From NCBI GenBank assembly GCA_027604005.1, contig JADGJT010000076.1:1-64000 (forward strand): DNA of 64,000 nucleotides, read 5' to 3'. This document shows positions 1-10,842 of this stretch, one piece after another. The position numbers were made by a program, and so were the translations under genes. This DNA comes from Dinochytrium kinnereticum. Lineage: Eukaryota > Chytridiomycota > Chytridiomycetes > Chytridiales > Chytridiaceae. Under the pieces are notes generated by a model. It was not told the origin of the DNA. It did no database searches and worked only from the letters and a program-made list of their open reading frames with translations. Each line of letters opens with the position of its first letter. The stretch's first letter is position 1.

Positions 1-72
1 CAGATGAAGCAGCTGCTTGAGTTGGGAGGCAGTCCCGCCCTTCTCGCTGCCTGTTTTCATGCTGGCAATTGA
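1..72 (+). CDS. Possible 3' end of an upstream gene (partial)
   Basis: Frame 1 is open from the window edge to a TGA at 70-72 and reads 23 residues (QMKQLLELGGSPALLAACF and four more). The codon choice (CTG, GGC, CCC, GCC, CTC) resembles the coding genes here, unlike the AT-rich DNA that follows. A short helical, Leu/Ala-rich C-terminus is all that can be seen, so I assign no family. It could equally be a chance open frame; the upstream sequence would settle it. Confidence 0.3.
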   Translation, partial: QMKQLLELGGSPALLAACFHAGN

Positions 73-842
73 CCTGCCCTGGCTTTATTTCGTCTCTTTT
101 GTGGTTTGGATGGGAGAGAACAGCGAGAGGAAACCCCTCGAGTTCCTCACTTTTAAAACTTCATCATCATCCATTTTTCCATATCATTATTATTGTTATA
201 CGCAGTTTCAGCTGCTTAATGTGGTCGCCTCTGAGCGTCCACTTTTTTTATCTGAGCCGTCAGGTGGTTCGAATCCACCTGAACGGCCGTTGATGGTTGC
301 GAATCTTTTCGTTTCTCGTTTTATTTGCTCGATGAAAAGAGCGGGTTAGTACCCAACCCTTCCAAAGAGAGACGCAAACGCAGAAATTGATTTTAGAGCT
401 CTGGAGAGGTTTTTAGTGATGGTCGGAAGCTCAAGGTGCATCAACGAATGTAGATGAATATTAAAATACTGATTTTGATCATGCATAAGCGTCGACATAA
501 ATAAATCGAAGTGCAGATTGAAGGTGTACAAAGATATCCCGCAAAGCAAGGGATCGCGAACAGTGTCAGAAGATAAATACTATCTTAATTGTGGGCAGCT
601 CCAGTCTACATTTATAAAAGGCGACTTTTAAAAACTTAAAAGTAATGATTATTCAACGAGATCAGCGGAAGAAGGAAAGCGACCATTCTGGGCCGACAAA
701 AAAAAGAGGATCTTAAAGAAATAATTATCAAAAAATTAAAACGCTAACAACTCAGCGTGGCTAGATAATAAAATCAAACCTTTCCACAAACTTAACACAG
801 GGGGGGAAAAAAAGGAGAAAAAAGAAAAAAGTGACCCGGCAT
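73..842. other. Intergenic 3' flank with a B-box-like hairpin
   Basis: No convincing protein gene. At 256-287 there is a long inverted repeat around TTCGAAT. Its loop and inner stem give a perfect Pol III B-box match (266-276), and a T4 run follows at about 304-307. No matching acceptor stem, D arm or anticodon arm was found upstream, so it is not called a tRNA. The rest is AT-rich and forms the 3' flank of the minus-strand gene that ends at 843. Confidence 0.5.
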
Positions 843-2693
843 TTAGAGCAGAATGGACGATCTCTGCTCTTGGAAAAACTTCGCAATCGAGAACGCAATG
901 TCAAGGCTTTGCTCATAGTTTAGCCTAGAGAATCGAGAGTTAATGAATGAGCGAAGTAAGTCGGCAAAGAGTACCTTGGGTCGCAGAAGGTCTGGTAGTT
1001 AATGGGAAGGTCATCTTCTGCAAGCTCCATAGACCCACCAATGGTCTCAGTCACACGGTCGCCGGTTAACTCAAAGTGAACACCTCCAAGCCTTGACCCA
1101 AACTGCTTATGAATGCGGAAAGCTTTACCGAGTTCCTGATAAGAAAGAAATCAGAATGGAAGAGACCGGCTGCTATAGTCTTTACCTCGGCGATAAGCTC
1201 GTAACGCCTAGTTTTAATACCGTTGACGGTTTCCGTGTTTCCGTGCATAGGGTCGCTGAAAGAAGAAGGGCAGGGTAGTGAGCGGGTTTTCAGTAGTATG
1301 TGTCTGTAGACTCACCAGCACCAGACGACTTTGTGGCCAGTTGCCTGAACTGCTTTGATGTGCGCAGGAAGGTATTCTTGAATCTGGTCATGGCCGTAAC
1401 GCGAAATAAGAGTGATCTTGCCTGCCGTGAAACCAGCATCAGAAAAGCAACCATACAAATGAAAAAAATCCAACCTGGCTGCATGTCAGGATCCAAAATG
1501 TCCAGCAAAGGCCCCAACTCCTCAGGTTTCATGGAAGGCCCAACCTTAACACCAATGGGATTGGCAAGTCCACGGAAAAACTCAACATGGGCTCCATCTA
1601 GCTGTCTGGTCCTGTCTCCAATCCAAAGAAAGTGGGTTCCAAAGTTATAATGTTTCCCATCTACTCCCTTTCGGGTTAGCTGCTGCTCATAGTCGAGAAG
1701 GAGACCCTCATGCGACATAAACATATCAACACTTTTTAGCGTGTTTTCTTGCTGCTCGTCGGCACCGATCGTGCGCATAAAGTCAAGAGCGTCATGGAGA
1801 CGGTCTAAAATGGTTTGATATTCCATACGTATTTGAGGGGATCGAACGTGCGCTAGATCCCAGCCCTCAAGGTTCCTTTTTTTTTTATGGGAGAGAGAAG
1901 AGTGAAACATCAAAATAGGTTTCTCCTCTGAAGTCCTCCGTACCATGAATCGGGGTGATGAAGATCAGCAAAACCTCCTGCCAAGAGGGTGCGAACGTAG
2001 TTGATAGTGGCAGCAGAATGGAAGTAAGCACCAGTCAAACGCTCAGGGTCGGGCTTCCTGTCTTTCAAGTCGTTTCCGTTCACATTATCACCGCGGAAGG
2101 CAAAGTACTCCTTTCCATCAACGACCTCCATGGGCTTCGATCGAGGCTTAGCATACTGCCCTGCCATCCTTCCAATGCGAACCACAGAAGTTCGTCCACC
2201 CCACACAAGGATTAGTGACATTTGAAGCAGAACCTTCAGCTTCTTCTCAATCGCCGACTGCGGATTAAATGTATTTATCAGAGTCTGTATGAATGCATTC
2301 CAGACACTAAAGGACTGTACCTGGTTGCAGTATTCAAAGAGCTCGGCGCAATCTCCGCCTTGAAGAAGGAATCTCTTGCCTTCGGCAACCTCTGCGAGCT
2401 GGGCCCTCAAAGATTGAATCTACAGATCCGATAGAATGCATCAGCCATGAATCAGTTACTAACTCAGTCCGATAACGTTCCGCATTGGTCTTTGAAGAAT
2501 TCCATAGACGGCAAGAACGAAAAAGTCCTCATACCTCAGCCTCGGACACCAAAGGTGGCAGATGGTTAATCTTCTTCAGAACCCGTTCGAGGTGCTCCTG
2601 ATCATCATAGGTGACGTCCTGCACGATCTTCTTTGTCTTCCAAGAGTCTGGGGACCAGGCATCGGGCGATGCAGCGCTGGTGGTTGGCGACAT
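843..2693 (-). CDS. 3-deoxy-D-arabino-heptulosonate-7-phosphate synthase, class II
   Basis: It catalyses the first step of the shikimate pathway, condensing phosphoenolpyruvate with erythrose 4-phosphate to DAHP. Eight exons on the minus strand: 2535-2693, 2321-2419, 1944-2257, 1475-1875, 1316-1421, 1186-1255, 975-1135 and 843-924, giving 463 residues, the usual class II length. Class II hallmarks are clear: GGDCAELFEYCNQ, RIGRMAGQYAKPRS, RGDNVNG, EFFRGLANPIGVKVGPSM, WVCDPMHGN-like (here WCCDPMHGN) and GGVHFELTGDRVTE near the C-terminus. The metal-binding Cys (GGDC) and the His, Glu and Asp positions I recognise are present. The start is the ATG at 2693, giving MSPTTSAASPDAWSPDSWKT. Most fungi rely on class I (ARO3/ARO4) enzymes; class II forms occur in some fungi, plants and bacteria. 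It is divergent from the ribosomal P0 gene. Confidence 0.93.
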
Positions 2694-2868
2694 CGTTCAG
2701 AGGAAGGGGATGGCGGTTGGGCTGTTGAGGTGGAATATTTGGTGATTCGAATCTGGTGCAACTGGTGACATACATCATCAGTCTGACAAAGCAGCCGCCG
2801 ACAACGTGCCTGCCCCTCGGCGCAACCCTCATCGCCCTTGACGCCTCCGACGGCCCTTCATCTGCCCA

Positions 2869-2890
2869 CCATCCATCCATCCATCCATCC
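2869..2890. repeat. Tetranucleotide (ATCC)n array
   Basis: About five tandem ATCC units within the divergent DAHP synthase/P0 promoter. On the other strand this reads GGAT, the same unit seen at 3330-3370 and 45773-45856. Confidence 0.85.
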
Positions 2891-3329
2891 AGCCACCCCT
2901 CCTCTTCCTCCTGCTGCTGCGTGGTTGCGCATGTCCCTCAGTTGGAGCAAAAGCAGGCTCGATGGCTTGACTGCATGCCGAGCTCGCATCGACGCCATGG
3001 GGCGCAAGCGCAGGGCATCGCAGTGGAGGGCACGCGCAGCAGGATGCTCGTATCTTGAAGGGGAATGAATGCATGCCGAGGGGCGTGCGTGTCGATGCCA
3101 GCGGGTGGTGGTGGGTTGGAGGCCCGTTGGTATAAAAGTGCAGCAAGAGTTACACACGGTCGCCCTACAGATTTTTCGTTTCACGGGTGAGTTGAAGCTC
3201 CTGGTCGCTGCCTGCCCCTGCACGATGCCTCCACTCCGCCAGCCATCCGCTGCGTCGCTGCTGCCGCACTGCATGCCCGAATCAGACATGACGGTGGCAG
3301 ATGCTGCTGCTCCATCGGCGCATTCAGTG

Positions 3330-3370
3330 GGTGGATGGACGGTTGGATGGATGGATGGGATGGATGGATA
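3330..3370. repeat. GGATGG-rich degenerate array
   Basis: Imperfect GGAT/GGATGG repeats (GGTGGATGGACGG then GGATGGATGGATGGGATGG) about 115 bp upstream of the P0 start codon. Confidence 0.8.
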
Positions 3371-3484
3371 GTCACCTCAGGGTTATGAATGCGAAATGTC
3401 GCATTACTGTTGTGCTTGCTCTAACGGTGCTCCCATCTCCTCTTCCACCAGCCAATCTTTAAAAATCCTTTGCCACTTAACAAG

Positions 3485-4708
3485 ATGTCAAAGGGAGACG
3501 GTACGTTTGTTTTTTCTCTTGCTTCGACTGTAAAACATCAAGGTTTCCGTACCGTTCTAACCCTGTTCTCTGTTCCATCAGGTCGTTCCAAGAAGGCGGC
3601 TTACTTTGTTAAGCTCGAGCAGCTCCTCAATGATTACCCCTCGATCTTCATTGTCAACGTTGACAATGTCGGTTCGAACCAGATGCACCAGATCCGTATC
3701 GCCCTCCGCGGTACTGGTGTGATCCTTATGGGAAAGAACACGATGGTCCGCCGTGTCCTCCGCAACCTTTCCACCGACCGTCCCGAGTACGCCAAGCTCA
3801 TGGAAGTTGTCAAGGGCAACGTTGGATTCGTCTTCACCAACGGTGACCTCAAGGACGTCCGTACCAAGATCTTGTCCAACCGTGTTGCTGCCCCCGCCAA
3901 GGCCGGTGCCCTCGCCCCCCTTGATGTGTTCGTCCCCGCCGGCAACACCGGTATGGAGCCCGGAAAGACCTCCTTCTTCCAGGCTCTTGGTGTCCCCACC
4001 AAGATTTCGCGTGGTACCATTGAGATCATCAACGACGTCCATCTTATCAAGGTCGGAACCCGTGTCGGTGCCTCCGAGGCTGCTCTGTTGAACATGTTGA
4101 ACATCTCTCCGTTCACCTACGGTCTTACCGTCACCCACGTCTGGGACTCGAACACCATCTTTGCTCCCTCGGTGCTCGATGTCGACGAGGAGGTTTTCAT
4201 CAAGAACCTCCAGACCGGTATCACCAACATTGCCGCCATCTCGTTGGCCCTCGGTACCCCCACCGCTGCTTCCGTCCCCCACCTTTTGGTCAACGGTTAC
4301 AAGAACATCCTCGGCCTCGCCCTCGCCACGGACTTCAGCTTCCCCGCTGCTGACAGGGTACGTGTTATTTCCGTTCTTTCCTCTTTTTTCAGTTCCTTCC
4401 ACTGTGATTAGTCTAGAAGCAGATCTAGAATGATGATTTAAAAAAGCAAACACTCTAATTTTTAAATGAGTGGTCGCCATACCTCCCCAACCCCCATTTT
4501 CGTCTCATGAGTTTTATTCTAACTCTCGGCCTTTTCGAAATTATAGATCAGGGAGATCCTTGCTGACCCCAGCAAGTTCGCCGCTGCTGCCCCCGTTGCT
4601 GAGGCCGCTGCCCCCGCTGCTGCCGCTGCCAAGGCCGAGAAGGTTGTTGAGAAGGAGGAGGAGGAGGATGACGACGACGACATGTTCGGCGGTGGTCTCT
4701 TCGATTAA
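3485..4708 (+). CDS. RPLP0: 60S acidic ribosomal protein P0
   Basis: P0 (bacterial L10 family) anchors the P1/P2 stalk of the large ribosomal subunit and helps form the GTPase-associated centre. Three exons, 3485-3500, 3582-4357 and 4547-4708, give 317 residues, matching the family (about 312-318). MSKGDG is encoded in a 16-bp first exon, a common early-intron design for ribosomal genes. The body carries [39 protein letters not shown] and PFTYGL. The C-terminus is an Ala-rich hinge, an acidic run and the invariant stalk motif [13 protein letters not shown]. Codon use is strongly biased to C-ending codons (GCC, CTC, AAG, GTC), as expected for a highly expressed gene. Identification is certain. 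Confidence 0.98.
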
Positions 4709-4918
4709 GGTATTGACCCTAAGTATCTGGTCATGTGAAGTCTTTGAAAAGCTGCACGTTGCTTCAATAAATGTTAAGTCGACCTTGAACTGCCTGGTGA
4801 TCCAAGTAAATTGTTATGTTCAGACGCAGCATTAACGGTGTCAGCCAAATTTTCATAATTGTTGGGCAACCAAAACTCCGACAAATCCATCTTCCACAGA
4901 CTTCATTTTCTGCCCAAG

Positions 4919-5783
4919 ATGATGTCGACTCTGAACGAAAAACAAACCATCTCAGAACCAAAGGGCAAGACGACAGCGCTCGTTCAAGACGGTAAGATCC
5001 CGCCTCTCCTCTATCCACTGGCCATTGAAATCATTATCCAAGAAGAATTCGTCGACGACCATTCTGCTCACATCCATCTTTGAACTGAATTAAAAAAACA
5101 ACAAAAATAAAACAGGCCGCAAAAAGGTTCACACCGAGTTCCCCGACGGCACCGAACTCGTCGAAGAATACGACCTCAAGACCGACGACCTTGTCATCCG
5201 ACGATGGCGGCGTAAAACCGTTCTCGGGGCGCTCAGCGCTTGGACTTATGAGATTGGCGAGCCCCCTATCGCTGCGTCCAAGGCTGGGGCGAGTGAGTTG
5301 GTGATTGCAGAGAGCGCTTCGAATCCTCAGCTTGTTAGACGGGATGGGAGGGATGAGTTTGTGTTTCGGATTAGGAATCTGCCGTACCCTAAGGAGTGTT
5401 ATGATGTGAGGGTTGAGGAGAGGAAGATTGTTGTCAGGACTACGAACAAGAAGTGGGTTATGCTTTTGGTTTATTTTTAGTTTATTTTGGATAGTTTACT
5501 GGTTCTTCTTCCTCCCTTGTTTCTTATTTTATTTTATTTTTTGAACCTACAAACCAGATACTTCACCAAAATCCCCATCCCAGACCTCGACCGTCTCAAC
5601 CCCCCTCACCCACTCGATGCCCGCAACATAGCCTACGATCACGGTGCAAACACCCTAGTCATAAAGTACCGAAAACCTCCCGTCATCTTGGAAAAGGAAG
5701 AGCTCCAAAGGAAGGAAAGGCAGAGGATGGGGAATGAGAAGGGCCCAGTAAAAGAGGGGGATGTGGATTGCAAGACTCAATGA
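4919..5783 (+). CDS. DPCD: DPCD family protein (cilium/flagellum-associated)
   Basis: Three exons, 4919-4991, 5116-5452 and 5558-5783, give 211 residues, close to animal DPCD (about 203). Diagnostic blocks are TALVQDGRRKVH-like (here TTALVQDGRKKVHTEFPDG), RIRNLPYPKECYDVRV, IVVRTTNKKYF and the C-terminal GDVDCKTQ, which mirrors the GDCKTQ end of the animal protein. DPCD was named from a mouse primary ciliary dyskinesia locus and is linked to motile cilia, probably through R2TP/HSP90-type assembly of axonemal parts. Two adjacent ATGs (4919 and 4922) could start it. It follows P0 in tandem by 210 bp and is tail-to-tail with TM9SF. Its presence is a strong hint that the organism makes flagellated zoospores. 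Confidence 0.93.
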
Positions 5784-6325
5784 TTGAGTGTGGAGCTGTC
5801 TTTTTTTTTTTTGTTACTTTTCCTTTTTTTTTTTTTTTTCTCGTTTGGTTTGGGATGAAGGTGTACTTATTTATTTCGCAAAAGAGCATTATTATTGGTG
5901 TTGGGTCTAAAGATTATATTTAAATAAGAGGGCAAACAATAAAAGACATGAGCTATCCGGCACGTTTATTTCTGGGAACTCCTCAAAGAGCACCAGTCCT
6001 GCCAAAAGACAAAAGGGAGCAACAGCCTCAACAAAAAAAGAACAAAAAGCAACAAAAAAGTAGAAATATCAAAAAAAAAAAGGGGGGAACCAAAAATAAC
6101 AAAAAAAGAAAAAGAAGCAAAACGGGGAAGGAGTTGGGGAAAGGCAATAAGAAGCTCCCGTCCCACAATTTCATTGGACCCTGGAAAAAAACAGGAAAGG
6201 ACTTGCCTAATGGCGCAGAGGTTTGCGAGGGGGGGATATGCCTGCCTTAAAGGAAAGGAAGAACACGAAGGATGGAAAAACTACGAGAACAACGAAAAAT
6301 AGAAGATTGTGGTGCAATGCCCGGC
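5784..6325. other. Convergent 3' flanks, A-rich
   Basis: 542 bp between the stop codons of DPCD (+) and TM9SF (-). Long A and T runs and lysine-rich chance frames only; no gene seen. The AATAAA-like motif near 5937 could be a polyadenylation signal. Confidence 0.5.
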
Positions 6326-9300
6326 TCAATCAATCTAAAGAAAATTATGGTATAAAGTAAATACGACTTATTATCCCCAAAACAACATCCAAAAAAAAAG
6401 ACAAACCTTGATTGAAGAATAAATCTTGCGAATGAAAAAGAAGCAAGCAACAAATCCAATGGTACCCTAAATGAAAATTAAGAATACAGAGAGTCAGCTG
6501 GTTATTCTGACAAAAGTGGTGGAGAATAAAAAATAAAACAATCAAAAATAAAAACGTACCGTAAGGACGAAGAAGATTAGGGACATGACAAAAGTCCACC
6601 CAAAGTACAAAAAGGCGGACGCCGTGTTGTGCATCTTTAGCCTAGTTACATAGTACATGATTCCGTAGAGGAAGACGTAGACTGCAGAAGCGCCACTAGT
6701 GAGGAAGGAGCGCCACCACCTAATTAAAAAAAAAAAAATAGGGTTTGAGTAAAACCTTCCATAAGGAACTAAAACATGTTAGCTTACCAGTGGTAATCCT
6801 ATTTGTTTCATCGCAAATTCGACAGAAGATTCAAAAGAAGTAATAATTAGATGGTAACCCATAAAAAATTGGGGAGAACACGAAGGCACACAGCTAAGAA
6901 CAAGTATAAAACAACAAAAAAAAAACAAACAAACAACTAACGACATCTTTACCTCAGCACAAAGATGGAAATAGCACATCAGAATCGTCACTTCCGAGCA
7001 AGTGATAATCAAGATCAAGAAAACAATAAACAAGAACCCAAACACGTAATAAATCTTATGCGTCCAGATACTGTTCATAATAAAGTAAAGCTCGATAAAG
7101 ATGGCCCCGAAAGGCAAGATACCACCCATCAAAATGGCCGGAATGGGCTTTAGGTAGAACGCCTGCTCAGGGATCTGTCTGGGAATCTGGTTGGTTCGGA
7201 CGGGGTTCTCCATTTTCTGAGACGATTTTTAAAAAAAGTATGAGCGCGGTGCAGAAAGTATGAGTCAGAGGAAGGCAATTTACTCACCGCCTTCTTGAAA
7301 CCAAAGTATGCTCCGATGAAGCAAAGAGGAGCGGAGATCAAGAACCAAAGAGCGATCAACGCCAGCATGGAGGTGAATGGAACAGCTCCAGAGGACTTGG
7401 AGGCGACCAAAAAGAAGTTCAAGACGATAAAGATTGAAAATAACAGCCTTTCGTGGATGAATTAGAAACGACAACTATCGAAAAGGTTCAATTTACCCAG
7501 GGAAGAAGAAAGCCGTCAAGATAACGTTAAGTTTCCAAGACTCTCCACCAAACATTTTATAGATACGGGCAGAGTAATATCCAGCAAATGATCCGAAAAC
7601 AACGTAGAAAACAAGCATGACGGTTGTGAGTGAGCCACGGCTGGAGGGGGACAAAAAGCCAAGGACAGCAAATACTGAGATCATTGAAAAAAGAGAATAG
7701 AAAGAAAAGGAAGGTCAGCCACAGAACTATGCACAAAAAGCATTAATCGTGCTTACTTAAGGTAACAAAGGCCATGGAAAGAATCTGCGCGCCGCTCCCA
7801 ATCAGAACAGAGAAGAGGTTCGGGAACGCAGGAGGTCTAAATACATCCCCGTGAACGAGCTTCCACCCGAAATCTTCCTGAGCATCCTCCTTTTTTTCAA
7901 AACGATTTAGTCAAGGTGATTGCCAGAAAAGGATTAGCATGGGAAGAGGAATCTTACCTCGGAATCAAGCTGGTTGTAACGGGCGATATCCTTGTGAAGG
8001 GCACGGAGGAGGATCATAGCGACCATACCAGAGAGGAAAAGAACGATCACGACAGAGTTTATGAGGGAGAACCAATGAATGCGGGGTTCAGAGGCTGAAG
8101 TGTTCATGGAAAGGTAATTCTCCCATCGTTGGCTAGAAAAAGAGAATTGTAAGAAAAAAAACTAGAGAGAAAAAAAACGATATCAAAGGTAATCCATTAC
8201 CTCCAAGATGTCGAGGATTCCTATTCATAAAATAACACAAATAGCATTAGGGGGCATTTATCAGCACACATTCGACGAAAGGAAAGAGTTGTAATATAAA
8301 ATAAAATGCAAGCAACGTACGGCCCAAGTCACACTGTAAGTGTACTCCACTAAAGTCTCAGTCTCATCCTTCTCAGATAAGTGCAAGTGCGCGTAATCCG
8401 TCTTCCCAGATCCTGGATCCGTAGCAGCCTTACAATCATTCTTATCCGCAATACTGTAAGGCCAAACGAGAACACCGACAACCCGGTGATGAGTCTTGTG
8501 TTTATCAGTGGTGTGGTAGGAGATGTGAAGGTCAAAGTGGTTGTGAAGGTGAGGAATGCTCTTCTTTTCCGGAGTTTCCTTGAGAGAACCAAGGTTGAAT
8601 CCAGTAAGATAATAGTTACGCTTCAGCCTATCAATCTCGTGAACACCAGCAGGTAGACCATCAACAGCCCTTTATGGGAGGATTGGCATCAGTCTCATTC
8701 AATAGGAAAATTGGCTTTACCAGTTGTAAACATATTGCTCTCGAATACGCTCGTTGATGAACACGGCGTCTTCAGAAGGAACCTTTTGAGGACCACTGCA
8801 AAGTGCCTGGCAACTCTTGTTCTCCTTCATGTGCAGCTACAAAAAGACAAGGCGATCAGCCACAGCAAATCGCCATTGCTCAACCGCATTAGTTCCCACG
8901 TACCTCAAACCGAGAATCATAAAGACGATCGCCAAAGAGAACACTCCCAAGAGATTCACCCTTCATCACTGTTAGCCAAGAAGCCCACAGAAGCAGCCCG
9001 AAAGAGGCGGCAACAAAAACTAACCTGGCTCCTGGGTCCCTTATCGGGAGCGCAGAAATGAAACTGGGGGTAGTATTGATCGTAAGGTAGGACCTATTTA
9101 ATCGAGGCAAACATGAGCGTCGTGTTGTGGTGCAGTGAGAAGGCGGGGCAAGTCCGCCCCGCCACAAATCCGTCCCTCAACGTACCGTCAGGGCCGACGA
9201 AAGCGCATTCACATGCAGTTCGACCTTGTCCCCCGCCTTGTAGTCCTTCGGCGCGACGCCAGGCAGGTAGAAAGCGTCGGAGACAGCAACCAGGCTGGCA

Positions 9301-9335
9301 ATCGCCACGGCTGCGGCAGCAAACCTCCAGCACAT
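6326..9335 (-). CDS. TM9SF / EMP70 nonaspanin
   Basis: A nine-transmembrane Golgi/endosome protein of the TM9SF (Emp70) family. Fifteen exons on the minus strand: 9186-9335, 9025-9093, 8904-8960, 8721-8836, 8321-8669, 8201-8220, 7958-8132, 7757-7889, 7497-7674, 7288-7447, 6953-7216, 6788-6798, 6560-6719, 6407-6466 and 6326-6334, giving 636 residues. The N-terminus has a signal peptide ending [13 protein letters not shown], the family signature, then a luminal domain and nine hydrophobic segments (e.g. [20 protein letters not shown]). The C-terminus is KIYSSIKID, a KxD-type COPI-binding retention signal. The exon at 6788-6798 is only 11 bp, and the last exon encodes only Ile-Asp-stop, so the sorting signal is split by an intron. 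Confidence 0.95.
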
Positions 9336-9402
9336 CTTTTTCTTGTTTTGTTTGACGCACGAATTTTTACTTTTATTTTTTGCGTTTTGTGTTTTCCTGG
9401 GT

Positions 9403-9452
9403 TGCTGCTGCTGCTGCTCTCTAATGCTGCAGCTGCTGCTGGCTGCTGCTGG
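9403..9452. repeat. CTG/CAG triplet repeat
   Basis: Two short runs of CTG (about five units at 9403-9418 and an interrupted run at 9427-9452) just beyond the eIF3i stop codon at 9466, in its 3' UTR and between it and the TM9SF start. On the transcribed strand of eIF3i these are CAG units. Confidence 0.75.
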
Positions 9453-9465
9453 CGGCCATAATTCA

Positions 9466-10842
9466 TCACGGCAGATCCTCAAAGTTCTCCTCCTCGTACT
9501 TGAACTCAAAGTAGTCATCGTCCATGTGGTGCACGCGAATGAATCCATCTTCACCCCCTGACGCGAAACTGCGAGCAGAATACTGTTAGTCACGGTGGCT
9601 GATTTGATAAGGTAAGCAAAGAGTAACCTTCTTCCGGAGGGGTGGAAGGCGAGGGTGTTGATCGGCCCGAAATGACCCTTGACACGCCCAATCTCATCCT
9701 CAAAGACAAGGTGGAAGAACCGCGCCTCGAATTTGTTTCCCTTAGCAGTGGTTGTTGTGACGGCCATGGCGTCCTGGCCACCGCCAAGGACAATGTGGGG
9801 ACGGATAGGGGAGATGGCGGCAGAGTTGACGGGACGTTCCGTCTGGTATCTTTTGAGCACCTTCAGCGTTCTGGCGTCGACGACTTGGGCAGAGGTGTCC
9901 TTTGATGATGTGATGAAGGTCCATCGGTCCTTCATGAATTGCATGTCGGTGATGGCGTCGGTGTGAATCTTAGCGCTGTTGAGCCACTCTCCGGTCTGTC
10001 CATTGGATCGTTAGCCGTTTAAAACCGAACACAGGGATCGTGAGTTCAAACAATCGATAAGATGGAATGAAAGAGTAAGAGTGATATATTTCCAACTGAC
10101 CTGCGCGTCCCAGATGGTAACGCTCCCGTCCTCGTGTCCAGTGTAGATAGTTTTGTTCAGGTTGCCCCATGCCGCAACAGTCGCTTTGGGCCCCTCAACG
10201 GGAATTGACCGAATAATATCCTGTGTTTCTGGACAAAGGGGAAGTGTGAGGATCCAGGGAGCGAAAGAATCCAATCCTACGGTCTTCCGGATCCGCCTCG
10301 ATGCCGACAATGTGAATGGTGCATTGCTGTCCCATAGTGGCGTCCGTGACAAAGAGAGCCAGCTCATCTCCTAGCGCATACTGTACCGCCCTGACTGCAG
10401 ACTTGGTCTTCCATGTGAACACATTCCTTCCAGTCTCGACCTCCCACATCTTCAGGGTGTTGTCTGCAGATCCAGTAAGGAGATATCTGCTGTTGTCTGG
10501 AGGCAAACAGGTTTCGAGGTGAGCCTTTATAATCATTCATTTCCATCATCGCTCTGAAAGAGAACCAACGCACATGTCACATCAAAATCCCACACGGTTC
10601 CGTTATGTCCATTGAAGGTTCCCAACCGCTCTCCAGTCTGGGAGAACCACACGCTGGGCTTGCTGTCCTTTGAGGAGGAGAAGAGCAGATCGCCGTCGGT
10701 GTTGTACTTGATCCTGGTCAGCGACCGGGTGTGTCCATGCAGCAAGATTGGCCTCTGCACAGATGGATTTGGGGGATGACGGAGTGCAGTTCAGTGCCTC
10801 GCTCGCAGCCATGATGCATCAGCAAGCAGCGTCCCTTACCAT
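9466..10842 (-). CDS. TIF34: Eukaryotic translation initiation factor 3 subunit I
   Basis: eIF3i is a seven-bladed WD40 subunit of the eIF3 complex that helps load mRNA and scan on the 40S subunit. Six exons on the minus strand: 10840-10842, 10574-10754, 10281-10496, 10101-10228, 9628-9995 and 9466-9568, giving 332 residues (family 325-347). Markers are [92 protein letters not shown] and the C-terminal [14 protein letters not shown]. The first coding exon is only the ATG, followed at once by GTAAGG. No other ATG can supply the start with the right frame, and family members begin MRPILL. It is divergent from PET8 with 136 bp between start codons. Confidence 0.96.

Larger units (their letters stand above)
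2694..3484. promoter_or_regulatory. Divergent intergenic region of DAHP synthase and RPLP0
   Basis: The 791-bp region separates two start codons facing away from each other. It is GC-rich and carries (CCAT/ATCC)n at 2869-2890 and a GGATGG-rich array at 3330-3370. A TATA-like TATAAAAG lies near 3130. A pyrimidine-rich stretch precedes the P0 start codon. The open frames here are low-complexity His/Pro/Ser strings and are not credible proteins. Confidence 0.5.

Noticed and set aside
190..310. Complete tRNA gene around the TTCGAAT loop
   Set aside because: The T arm is perfect, but no 7-bp acceptor partner, D arm or anticodon arm lies within a plausible distance upstream.
2838..3289. Several overlapping open frames on both strands between DAHP synthase and P0
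   Set aside because: They are His/Pro/Ser/Cys strings made by ATCC repeats and GC-rich DNA, with no homology and no splice logic.
3578..4480. 300-codon minus-strand frame across the P0 gene
   Set aside because: It is a shadow of the strongly codon-biased P0 coding sequence; the Gly/Asp/Val content reflects the opposite strand.
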